From contig CAYMFU010000127.1 in assembly GCA_964389805.1 (NCBI GenBank), forward strand, positions 1 to 31,739: 31,739 bases of DNA, written 5' to 3'. A program made the position numbers and the translations under genes. The notes under the pieces were generated by a model. That model had not been told where the DNA came from. It saw nothing but the letters and a program-made list of their open reading frames with translations, and did no database searches. The first letter of the stretch is position 1; the number at the start of each line of letters is the position of its first letter. This DNA is from JAGTVG01 sp964389805. GTDB taxonomy: Bacteria; Bacteroidota; Bacteroidia; Cytophagales; Cyclobacteriaceae. Below are positions 17,165-25,418 of the stretch, one piece after another.

Positions 17165-19444
17165 CTAGAATAAGCCCCACACCTGAGCAATCAGGAAAGT
17201 AATTATAAAGCCCATTAATAAGGGAAGAAGTCCAGAGATTGTTGTCCATTTAAGTGATCTTGTTTCTTTATAAATGGTGTACAATGTTGTAGTGCAGGGA
17301 TTGTGGATTAAACTGAAGATCATCAGGTTTACTGCAGTCAGTAGCGTCCATCCCCCGGCTTCAAACAAATGCATCAAATCACTTTGGTTATCAAGTTCAA
17401 AAATCACCCCGGAACCTTCACCTATGCCAGTCAGACCTGAAAGTAATACTGTAAGCATTAATATGGTTGGGATAACGATTTCATTGGCTGGAATGGCAAC
17501 AATATAGGCGAGTAGAATAATTCCATTTAATCCCAGGAGTAGTCCAAAAGGATCCATCCAGTTGACCATATATTCTGCCAGGCTGATTCCATTCACATCG
17601 ATATTTGAAACGAGCCAGATTAACACTCCTGCCGGCAGAGCAAATATAATGGCCCTCCATAATACAAAAATGGTCCTATCTATCAATGAAGTATATATAG
17701 TGAACCAGAATCTTGGAGGACGGTAGGGTGGAAGCTCAAGGCTGAATGCAGAGGATTCACCCTTCAACACAGTTCTTGATAATAACCATGAAACCACAAA
17801 GGTTAGAAAAATACCCAGGACAGCAACAAATATTACAGCCGCAGACGAAATAAGTCCTGCTAAATATGACGGTACCAGACTGCCAATAAATAAAGAAGCT
17901 ATTAGTATCTGGGTAGGCCATCTACCATTGCACAAGGCAAAATTATTGGTAATTATTGCAATCAACCTTTCTCTGGGACTGTCAATAATACGTGTTGCCA
18001 CAACGCCTGCCGCGTTACACCCAAACCCCATACTCATGGTTAAAGCTTGCTTTCCATGGGCACCGGCCTTTCGAAATATCTTGTCGAGATTATAGGCCAC
18101 CCGTGGGAGAAAGCCAAAATCTTCGAGCAATGTAAATAAAGGAAAAAATATCGCCATAGGAGGGAGCATTACACTTATGACCCAGGCTGTGGCCAGATAC
18201 ATGCCATCAATAATCACCCCATCAAGCCAGAATGGAAGGTGGATCTGGGCAGATATATCTTTCAAAAAAGGATGGAGGCTATCAAGCAACAAGTAAGCAA
18301 GAAATTTCGAGGGATAATTAGCTCCAGTTATTGTAATCCAGAGAATAATTGCCAAAAGCAAAAACATTATTGGGAATCCCCATGTTTTACTGGTCACAAT
18401 TTTATCCAATGCTTGGTCAAAATATAATCTTTTCTTTACGTCAGGATAGGAAATGCAATGACTGGCAATTTTAGCTGCTTCAGAAAAGTGGTTTTCAACA
18501 AGTTCATCATGAAAATTGACAGCGAGGTCCATTCGAAGTTTAGTGGCCTCCTTCTGGATTATATCTACTTCATTTTCATAATTGAGGGCCAGGTCAACTC
18601 CGTCCTTGGTGAGTTTCTCTGCATCGAATTGGCTATACTCTACATCGCCCCTGGCATGATCAAGTAATTCACCGCTTTTTAATGAGGCTATAATATCTTC
18701 ATCCTCATCAAGTAACCTTTCGGAAAGCCAGTTAGTATTTTCGATCTCCGGAAATTCAGATCTTAATCTGGAACTGATCGACCATACGGCCCTACTGAAA
18801 TTACCATTTCCATAGGATCGTACCTTTGGTTTGGTCACTATACTTCCTGTGGCTATGTCATTCAGGGCGTTTAATAGTTCCTGCAATCCCTTTCGATACC
18901 TGGCTACCATAGAGATAACAGGTACTCCAAGATCACGTGACAAGGATCTAATATCAATTTTCAATCCCATCCGTTCTGCTTCATCCATCAAATTAAGGCA
19001 GATAACAACTTTGTCAGTTATCTCGAGGATCTGTAGCACCAGGTTAAGATTCCGTTCTAAACGGGTTGCATCGACCACGATTAATGTTACATCAGGTTTG
19101 CCGAATAAAATAAAGTTCCTGGCAATTTCTTCATCAGCACTTTTAGATATAAGTGAATATGCTCCGGGAAGGTCAACCATTTTATAATTTGCTCCAGCAT
19201 ATTGAAAACCACCCTCCGCTCTTGTCACTGTTTTTCCAGGCCAGTTCCCTGTATGCTGATTCAATCCGGTCAAAGCGTTGAAGACTGTGCTTTTACCAAC
19301 ATTCGGATTACCTGCAAGCGCCACAACAAAATCAGTCCTGTCAAGATTGATACCAAGTCGTTTTAAATGTCCATCCCTGGCTTGCGGACAATTCTCACAT
19401 CCTGAATTTTTGGGTTTGGTCAATATGTCGGTAGTCCTATTCAT
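17165..19444 (-). CDS. feoB: Ferrous iron transporter FeoB
   Basis: About 759 residues from the ATG at 19444, which overlaps the feoA stop by 8 bp (ATGAATAG). An in-frame TTG four codons upstream is less likely. The N terminus has a G-C-E-N-C-P motif. The G domain follows with G1 G-N-P-N-V-G-K-S (about 45-52), G3 D-L-P-G-A-Y-S (91-97) and G4 N-L-M-D-E (151-155). The C-terminal half holds the FeoB membrane core with two Gate-type regions and multiple helices. FeoB moves Fe(II) across the inner membrane with its GTPase domain on the cytoplasmic side. The length is normal. Here FeoA and FeoB are separate proteins, although many Bacteroidota have them fused. Confidence 0.97.
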   Translation of the reverse strand: MNRTTDILTKPKNSGCENCPQARDGHLKRLGINLDRTDFVVALAGNPNVGKSTVFNALTGLNQHTGNWPGKTVTRAEGGFQYAGANYKMVDLPGAYSLISKSADEEIARNFILFGKPDVTLIVVDATRLERNLNLVLQILEITDKVVICLNLMDEAERMGLKIDIRSLSRDLGVPVISMVARYRKGLQELLNALNDIATGSIVTKPKVRSYGNGNFSRAVWSISSRLRSEFPEIENTNWLSERLLDEDEDIIASLKSGELLDHARGDVEYSQFDAEKLTKDGVDLALNYENEVDIIQKEATKLRMDLAVNFHDELVENHFSEAAKIASHCISYPDVKKRLYFDQALDKIVTSKTWGFPIMFLLLAIILWITITGANYPSKFLAYLLLDSLHPFLKDISAQIHLPFWLDGVIIDGMYLATAWVISVMLPPMAIFFPLFTLLEDFGFLPRVAYNLDKIFRKAGAHGKQALTMSMGFGCNAAGVVATRIIDSPRERLIAIITNNFALCNGRWPTQILIASLFIGSLVPSYLAGLISSAAVIFVAVLGIFLTFVVSWLLSRTVLKGESSAFSLELPPYRPPRFWFTIYTSLIDRTIFVLWRAIIFALPAGVLIWLVSNIDVNGISLAEYMVNWMDPFGLLLGLNGIILLAYIVAIPANEIVIPTILMLTVLLSGLTGIGEGSGVIFELDNQSDLMHLFEAGGWTLLTAVNLMIFSLIHNPCTTTLYTIYKETRSLKWTTISGLLPLLMGFIITFLIAQVWGLF

Positions 19445-19676
19445 CGAAGATCTCAACAGATATTTTGTCGGACTGTTCCTTTCGTAAAGCTATAACCGCA
19501 CCTCGTATCCAGTATCCGATCGGATCGCTTAGTGGATTATCAAGGGCCACCCTGATCTCAGTTCCCGGGACTACCCCAAGGTCCAGCAATCTGAACCTTT
19601 CAAAACCCTGACAAGTTTCATCCAGTTTTGTTACCCTGGCTACCTGGTTATATTTTAGATCCGATAGTAACTTCAT
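19437..19676 (-). CDS. feoA: FeoA, ferrous iron transport accessory protein
   Basis: A 79-residue SH3-like protein. It shows R-L-L-D-L-G-V-V-P-G-T-E-I (about 28-40), where family members carry a similar L-x-x-L-G-[IL]-x-P-G block. FeoA binds FeoB on the cytoplasmic side and supports iron uptake. It is the first gene of a two-gene operon, translationally coupled to feoB by the 8-bp overlap. No Fur box could be assigned with confidence in the 260-bp upstream gap. Confidence 0.93.
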   Translation of the reverse strand: MKLLSDLKYNQVARVTKLDETCQGFERFRLLDLGVVPGTEIRVALDNPLSDPIGYWIRGAVIALRKEQSDKISVEIFDE

Positions 19677-19936
19677 ATACTTATTCTATAATAAACGTAT
19701 TTTTAGCATTAAGTTTTGATCGTTGTAAAAAAAAATTTAGATGAGGCTAAAAATAAATCTATTGTAAAGCTAATTTATTTTATGAAATTTCACAATGAAT
19801 TCGGCTATTAATTACCTATGAAAATAAAAGGGCCTGAAATCCACTAAGATAAATTTCCAGTGATATATTTCCTGGATTGAATAAAGAATATTGTAGATGA
19901 AAATGTTTTCAAGAGTAATAATCCTAGAATTATCTA

Positions 19937-21343
19937 TTAAAATTCGTCAGAAAACATTGGCCAGTTAGGATCAGATACATGAGCTTCCTTAATAATACCT
20001 TCCATTTCTTTAACTACTTCTGGGAACTCCTCAGCAAGGTTAATTTGTTCACCAATATCAGTTTCAAGATTATATAATTCTAAAGAAGCATCAGGATTCT
20101 CATATACATCTAATCGAACAGCTTTCCATTTACCTTTTCTAGCAGCTTGTTTTTTGCCTAGTTCCTGAAATTCCCAATACAGATATTCATGTTCAGGCTG
20201 GGATTTGCCCAGCAACTCCGGCAGATATGATATCCCGTCAGTTTCTACATCACTGCTTATTCCGGCAATATCACAGGCAGTTGGAAGAAAATCCCAGAAA
20301 GCTGAAATGTGCTCTGAAACAGATCCAGCCTTAATTTTACCCGGCCAACGCACAATCAATGGAACTCGGATCCCTCCTTCGTAAACATCCCTTTTCATGC
20401 CCCGCAACACTCCACTTCCATTAAAAAAGCCGGGATTGTCACATCCATTGTCACTAGTGAATATAAGGATCGTATTGTGGCTTAGATTTGTTCTCTCCAA
20501 CTCCTCTATAATTAATCCTATATAATTATCCATTCTTGTTATGACAGCAGCCCTGGATTTTTTTTCCAATGACCAGTTCTCCAAGTCATAAGGTTCGAGT
20601 GTTGGCGACTCATACTTTTCACCTTCCGGTGCCTCGCCATTATCGTGTGGCATGGTTACCGGGATATAGAGAAAAAATGGGCTTTTCTGGTTGTTATCAA
20701 TAAATTTCAGAGCCATTTCGAAGAAGTCATCATTCGAATAGTCTATCTTTTTGGTTGCATATCCTCCCAATCCTCTTGTCCAGTGGTCATCAGGTAGATA
20801 ATGAACTTCATTATCCAGCATAATTTTCTCTCCATTATGGTATAAATACTCCGGAAAAGAGTTATGCGCATGAACCTGGCAGTAGTATCCATAGAAATCA
20901 TCAAATCCCTGAAGGTTAGGATCACCAGTTGAGTTTTCAACACCTAAGCCCCATTTTCCATACATAGCGGTTTTATAACCTGCCTTTTTTAATAATTCTG
21001 CAACAGTTGTTGTTTCATCTGCTATTGGAAACTGGCCATAAGGATCAACTTCCATATTCCCACGGGAAGGGGTATGGCCTGTATGAAGGCCAGTCATAAG
21101 TACACTCCTTGCTGGTGCACAAACAGGCGATCCTGAATAATGTTGTATGAATTTCATCCCTTCGCTGGCCAGTTTATCAATATTAGGGGTTTGAATTAAT
21201 TCCTGACCATAACAACCAACTTCGCTGTATCCCAGATCGTCAGCCATGATATAGATTATATTCGGCCGGACGGGATCTTCCTCTTTTGTAGAACAGCCGG
21301 CAATAATGAATAATAAAAGATGAATGATCACTATGTTTTTCAT
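19937..21343 (-). CDS. S1-family sulfatase lipoprotein
   Basis: A 468-residue secreted lipoprotein with a lipobox ending at Cys17 (I-A-G-C). It is a formylglycine-dependent sulfatase: the metal-binding M-A-D-D (33-36) is followed by the modification motif C75-A-P-A-R79, then T-G-L-H-T-G-H. Further along is S-D-N-G with the remaining metal ligands, and then M-K-R-D-V-Y-E-G-G. Cys75 must be oxidised to formylglycine by a maturase that is not encoded in this window. The substrate is probably a sulfated glycan, but the subfamily cannot be set by eye. The gene is transcribed alone and divergently from the lamin-tail lipoprotein. With the GH97 enzyme it suggests a polysaccharide-degrading lifestyle. 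Confidence 0.93.
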   Translation of the reverse strand: MKNIVIIHLLLFIIAGCSTKEEDPVRPNIIYIMADDLGYSEVGCYGQELIQTPNIDKLASEGMKFIQHYSGSPVCAPARSVLMTGLHTGHTPSRGNMEVDPYGQFPIADETTTVAELLKKAGYKTAMYGKWGLGVENSTGDPNLQGFDDFYGYYCQVHAHNSFPEYLYHNGEKIMLDNEVHYLPDDHWTRGLGGYATKKIDYSNDDFFEMALKFIDNNQKSPFFLYIPVTMPHDNGEAPEGEKYESPTLEPYDLENWSLEKKSRAAVITRMDNYIGLIIEELERTNLSHNTILIFTSDNGCDNPGFFNGSGVLRGMKRDVYEGGIRVPLIVRWPGKIKAGSVSEHISAFWDFLPTACDIAGISSDVETDGISYLPELLGKSQPEHEYLYWEFQELGKKQAARKGKWKAVRLDVYENPDASLELYNLETDIGEQINLAEEFPEVVKEMEGIIKEAHVSDPNWPMFSDEF

Positions 21344-21468
21344 ATGGTTTGTGTTTAAATATTCGATACTTAAAAAAAACTAAAAATTAATCTTTCCAAA
21401 ACCTTAAAATCGATTGCAATCTAACAATAATTTTCTTATAATTATATGTTCAACTAAAACAACCAGTT

Positions 21469-22764
21469 ATGATAAAATTACAAAAAACCGCATGGGTAAG
21501 CTACGCCTTATCCATCCTGATTCTCGCTTGCATGAATGCCTGCGAGAATCCTCTAGAAAAGCTGAATCCTGAATTAGATCAGGGTATTTTAAACATTGAA
21601 ATTGGACTGGAAATGAAAATTTTCAAGTCCAGCGCCAGATTACAAGAGGTCAATACCGATGACTTTCTTGTCGTGATTAAAAAGGCTAATGATGAAGTAT
21701 ATTTATCCTATAATCGCGCTGCTGATATTCCTCCCAATATTTCAGTCAATCCCGGAGATTATTATATTGAAGTGCAATCTCCAAATGATGATAATCCGGC
21801 ATATGACAATCCAAAATATTATGGAAAATCCGATGTGTTCAGTATCGCCCCAAATGAGATAAAGACCGTTCCCATATCCGCCTCGCTTGCCAATTGCCTG
21901 GTGTCCGTAGTCTACTCTCAAAATGTGATTGACCAATTCATGGATTTCTTTACGGTAGTGTCTAATAGCCAGGGATCTATCACATTTGCACGTGATGAAA
22001 CCCGTATGGGTTATTTTGACCTGTTGCCTCTGACTATCGAATCTCATTTGAGTTTTGAATTGGGAGATGGATCGATAGAAACAAAAATAATTTCTGGAGA
22101 AATTCCTTTGCCCGTCGCAGGTACCCATTACGAGGTACATATAGACAGTTCTCTTGACCAGGGATCGTTGTCCATTAACCTGTTGGTCGATGAATCATTC
22201 TTAATTGAGCTAATTGAGATAAATGACAGTGGCACAGTGGTTAACGATGGGCTTATTTCATTAGGGGATTTATTAATTACAGAGATTATGTATAATCCTT
22301 CTGCCATATCGGATACAGAAGGAGAATGGTTTGAAATCTATAATGCTTCCAGTCAATCAGTTGATATTTTTCAGCTGGTTATAAAGAAAGGATCGGTAGT
22401 GCAGCATATTGTCAATGAACATATCCTGATCGAGCCTCAGCAATACCTAGCATTAGGGCGTTCTATAAATGCCAGCTCAAGTATTGACTATATTTATGGC
22501 AGTGACCTTACTTTAACAAATACAGGAGACGAGATTGAAATAGTGAATTATGGATCCGATGGTTCAGATGGACAGTCTATTGCCACAGTTAATTATGGTG
22601 GTGCTGGATTCCCATCTGGTACCGGGGCATCATTAAATCTCGATTTGAATGCATTTGATGTGAATCTTGCCCAGGTAGGGGACAACTGGTGTATAAGCAC
22701 TGCTACTTTTGATACTGGAGATCTGGGATCTCCAGGAAGTATGAACGAAGTGTGCAGCCAATAG
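21469..22764 (+). CDS. DUF4493 / lamin-tail-domain lipoprotein
   Basis: A 431-residue surface-type lipoprotein. The signal peptide ends in I-L-A-C (Cys21). Residues about 35-255 resemble DUF4493, a Bacteroidota cell-surface domain with short repeated strands. Residues about 267-430 form a lamin-tail domain, recognised by L-L-I-T-E-I-M-Y-N-P (268-277) followed by G-E-W-F-E-I-Y-N (285-292). Lamin-tail domains on secreted bacterial proteins are often linked to envelope attachment or extracellular nucleases, but no catalytic domain is seen here. The role is unknown; adhesion or a structural envelope function is a guess. It is monocistronic and closed by a strong terminator. Confidence 0.7.
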   Translation: MIKLQKTAWVSYALSILILACMNACENPLEKLNPELDQGILNIEIGLEMKIFKSSARLQEVNTDDFLVVIKKANDEVYLSYNRAADIPPNISVNPGDYYIEVQSPNDDNPAYDNPKYYGKSDVFSIAPNEIKTVPISASLANCLVSVVYSQNVIDQFMDFFTVVSNSQGSITFARDETRMGYFDLLPLTIESHLSFELGDGSIETKIISGEIPLPVAGTHYEVHIDSSLDQGSLSINLLVDESFLIELIEINDSGTVVNDGLISLGDLLITEIMYNPSAISDTEGEWFEIYNASSQSVDIFQLVIKKGSVVQHIVNEHILIEPQQYLALGRSINASSSIDYIYGSDLTLTNTGDEIEIVNYGSDGSDGQSIATVNYGGAGFPSGTGASLNLDLNAFDVNLAQVGDNWCISTATFDTGDLGSPGSMNEVCSQ

Positions 22765-22798
22765 CTTCAATATTAAAAAGCTTAAGTTTCAAATATTT

Positions 22799-22834
22799 TC
22801 CGTACGGACTTTTACCCCGTACGGATTTTTTTTT
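22799..22834 (+). terminator. Strong intrinsic terminator
   Basis: TCCGTACGG (22799-22807) pairs with CCGTACGGA (22817-22825) around a 9-nt loop, followed directly by nine T residues (22826-22834). It lies 35 bp after the stop of the lamin-tail gene. Each arm is itself the palindrome CCGTACGG. Confidence 0.9.
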
Positions 22835-22899
22835 AGATAATGTTTTTGAAAGGAGAGGAAGAGATTATGTATTGGATATTCTCTATTCAAATAATTAGG

Positions 22900-23601
22900 T
22901 CAGCCGCTAAGCTGTGATCTTTTTTTTCTGTAAATGCAGTCTTTTACATGACAGAAATCACAGGTATAGCCTTTTTTTTCAGCATTTTTCCCAATGCCAA
23001 TTATACCGCTGACTGATTTTATTGGGTACATCAAAGACGTTTCAGACAATCGGATATTACAATAATTCTCAGGGAAAAGAGAAAAAAGTTTCTGCTGTTC
23101 ACTGACCTGCCAATCACAGTACCCGGGGCTATAACGATCAGTTATACCCAATCCGTTTTTATTCATATCGGTCTCAAGGAAATCCTGGATTTTATCCATG
23201 GCTTTTTCAACAATCTCAGAACCAACAACATCAATAACATACCCTTTCATCAAATCGCCACCCGACATCAGTTCTTTTGACCATTTACTTACACCTTCAC
23301 CAGCTGTGCAAACAAACAAAGCAGCTTTTTCAGCTTTTCGGATAAGGTTTGATACAATGGGCTTAATATTGAATGTAACATCATCCAGCATAACAAGATG
23401 GTTTTTTTTGTCCCTCGAAAATGATTCAAATATCCGATATCCACCTTGTATGTCGCAATAAGGTTTAATGTTAACCAATACATCTTCTATCATTGATGGA
23501 ATCGGATCCGGTGCAGGCCCCTCATAACCCATGTATTCTTCAATATTAGATCTTTCCAAGCCTAATGATTCATATTCAAATGTATATGTTTTTAAATCCA
23601 T
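22900..23601 (-). CDS. MetH-reactivation-domain protein with C-terminal Cys cluster
   Basis: A 233-residue cytoplasmic protein resembling the S-adenosylmethionine-binding reactivation domain of cobalamin-dependent methionine synthase. The signature block R-Y-S-P-G-Y-C-D-W (156-164) is followed by L-S-E-T-S-L-M-Y-P-I-K-S-V-S-G-I-I-G-I-G (185-204). In MetH this domain holds SAM and an electron donor reduces inactive cob(II)alamin. Here it is a free-standing protein and ends in a cysteine cluster (C214, C217, C222), which could bind iron-sulfur or zinc. It is the last gene of the corrinoid operon, one base after the CobW gene, so it probably reactivates the operon's corrinoid protein. The cluster's electron-transfer role is inferred. 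No RamA-type activator is present in the window. Confidence 0.8.
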   Translation of the reverse strand: MDLKTYTFEYESLGLERSNIEEYMGYEGPAPDPIPSMIEDVLVNIKPYCDIQGGYRIFESFSRDKKNHLVMLDDVTFNIKPIVSNLIRKAEKAALFVCTAGEGVSKWSKELMSGGDLMKGYVIDVVGSEIVEKAMDKIQDFLETDMNKNGLGITDRYSPGYCDWQVSEQQKLFSLFPENYCNIRLSETSLMYPIKSVSGIIGIGKNAEKKGYTCDFCHVKDCIYRKKRSQLSG

Positions 23602-23602
23602 C

Positions 23603-24526
23603 TTATTCCATTAATCGTCTGAAATCTCTATTAAATTCTGTTAAATTAATATCTTCTCCCATTAAAATCAAAGCTGTATTTCTTGTTTTATCATCAACCT
23701 GTTTAATGTCAATCTTATCAAATACAGTCTGAACCGAAACAACATTATTATTATTTAAAAGCACAAAACCTTTAATTCGTATAGTATGCTCAACATATAT
23801 ACTGATTAACTTTCTTAAATTATTCATGCTGATCTTTCTGCTTGTTTTAAAAACCCGGGCCATCATAGCCGGGCGGCCAGGTTTATCGAAAATCTGCGAT
23901 TCCTTATGTTTTGAGCTACGATCAATACCAATATTATGGAAAAACAAGTCAGTATTGATCTTGCAGAACTCAGTTTCCATAATTTGAACCAACGAATTGA
24001 TCTGTTGAACACTAATTTTAACTGATTCCAATTGTTTAGAATCCACAAGGTCGATCTTATTTAAAACCAAATAATCTGCAATTGAGATCTGGTGTTTTAT
24101 CCTCGTTAATATCGGAAGCATTTTATGATAATTCATTACATCAATAATACACCAACTGGATGAAAGGTAGACAAGTTCTTTTAGTTGATCTGATTGGAGA
24201 ATTTCCGATATTGAAATAGGATCCGAAAGTCCTGAAGATTCCAGTATCACCAGGTCAGGTTTTTCCTGATCAAGGAAGCTTTTCAAGGATAATATGAAAT
24301 CCCCCAGCAAGCAAACACAAAAGACCGAACCATTATTTATTTCAAGGATCTCAAATGGTTTTCTAAGATCTCTAAGTTCAATTCCATCAATGTTCGCGGG
24401 CGCAAATTCATTTTGAATTATCCCGACTTTATACCGATCATCGTTATGCTCTATGAGCTGCTTTAGAAAGGTTGTTTTACCTGATCCAAGATATCCAGTT
24501 ACCAGAAAAAAGGGTACTGCAGCCAT
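23603..24526 (-). CDS. CobW/G3E-family GTPase
   Basis: A 307-residue P-loop GTPase of the COG0523/G3E group. It shows Walker A G-Y-L-G-S-G-K-T-T (11-19), E-S-S-G-L-S-D-P (96-103) and N-K-I-D (156-159). The usual metal-binding C-x-C-C of COG0523 proteins is reduced to C70-V-C72 with Leu at the next position. The C-terminal ~90 residues resemble a shortened CobW C-domain. Family members deliver metals or protect and load cofactors of metalloenzymes. In this operon, between the homocysteine methyltransferase and the reactivator, a job in loading zinc or cobalamin cofactors of the methyltransferases is likely but inferred. It starts 10 bp after the upstream stop. Confidence 0.82.
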   Translation of the reverse strand: MAAVPFFLVTGYLGSGKTTFLKQLIEHNDDRYKVGIIQNEFAPANIDGIELRDLRKPFEILEINNGSVFCVCLLGDFILSLKSFLDQEKPDLVILESSGLSDPISISEILQSDQLKELVYLSSSWCIIDVMNYHKMLPILTRIKHQISIADYLVLNKIDLVDSKQLESVKISVQQINSLVQIMETEFCKINTDLFFHNIGIDRSSKHKESQIFDKPGRPAMMARVFKTSRKISMNNLRKLISIYVEHTIRIKGFVLLNNNNVVSVQTVFDKIDIKQVDDKTRNTALILMGEDINLTEFNRDFRRLME

Positions 24527-24536
24527 TTAGATATTT

Positions 24537-25418
24537 TTACATTTTAACCATCTCTTTTAATTTGGAGATGTGAGCGGGTGTAGTGCCACAACATCCACCA
24601 ATGATATTCGCTCCGGCATCTATGATCTCATGGACAAAAGATCCCATTTCGTCTGGTGTTTCTGGAAATACAGTTTTTCCATCTTCATATATTGGGATTC
24701 CCGCATTGGCATGCACGAGGATAGGAATATCCGGATCCGCATTACGAATCTCCTTTACGATCCCGATCATATCATGAAAACCATTGCCACAATTAGCTCC
24801 GATTATATCAGGTTTTTCGGATATCAATTGATGGACCATGTCAGTAGGTGAGATACCCATCATCGTTCTATAGTCACCGTTCTTTGTTTTTTCAAAAGTC
24901 ATTGTGCATATCACCTCCAGCTCTGTTGCTGATTTAGCAGCTTTAATGGCTTGCCTTGCTTCCTCAATATCAGACATTGTTTCCACAATAATGGCATCAG
25001 CTCCACCATCACTCAAACCTGAAGCTTGCTCAGAAAAGGATTTGAACAGTTCTCCTTCTGTTACTTCTCCCATCATAAGAATTTTCCCGGTCGGCCCAAT
25101 AGAACCCAGTACAAAATGATGATCACCAGCTGCTTTTTTTGAAATCACAGCCCCCGCTTTATTCAGTTCATATGCTTTATCATCCAGCTTATAGTGAGAA
25201 AGCTTTATACTACTTCCTCCAAAACTGTTGGTTTCAACCATATTTGATCCGGCATCAATATATGTCTTGGCGATATTGAAAACCTCTTCAGGATGTTCCA
25301 AATTCCATAACTCAGGGCATTCCCCGGCTTTTAAGCCTTTAGCCTGCAGAAAAGTTCCCCAGGCTCCATCAGATATTAGAATTTTCCCATCCTTTAGTGC
25401 TACTTTTATTTTTCCCAT
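24537..25418 (-). CDS. Homocysteine S-methyltransferase
   Basis: A 293-residue barrel enzyme of the pfam S-methyl_trans family, matching the first module of MetH and betaine-homocysteine methyltransferase. The zinc ligands are visible as Cys210 in G-A-N-C-G-N-G and Cys276-Cys277 in G-G-C-C-G-T-T. Substrate-site landmarks include V-E-T-N-S-F-G-G (61-68). It should bind homocysteine through zinc and methylate it to methionine. Its ATG directly follows the TAA of the preceding gene with no gap, so translation is coupled. Because a free corrinoid protein is in the same operon, methylcobalamin is the most likely methyl source. It has no cobalamin or pterin domain of its own. Confidence 0.9.
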   Translation of the reverse strand: MGKIKVALKDGKILISDGAWGTFLQAKGLKAGECPELWNLEHPEEVFNIAKTYIDAGSNMVETNSFGGSSIKLSHYKLDDKAYELNKAGAVISKKAAGDHHFVLGSIGPTGKILMMGEVTEGELFKSFSEQASGLSDGGADAIIVETMSDIEEARQAIKAAKSATELEVICTMTFEKTKNGDYRTMMGISPTDMVHQLISEKPDIIGANCGNGFHDMIGIVKEIRNADPDIPILVHANAGIPIYEDGKTVFPETPDEMGSFVHEIIDAGANIIGGCCGTTPAHISKLKEMVKM

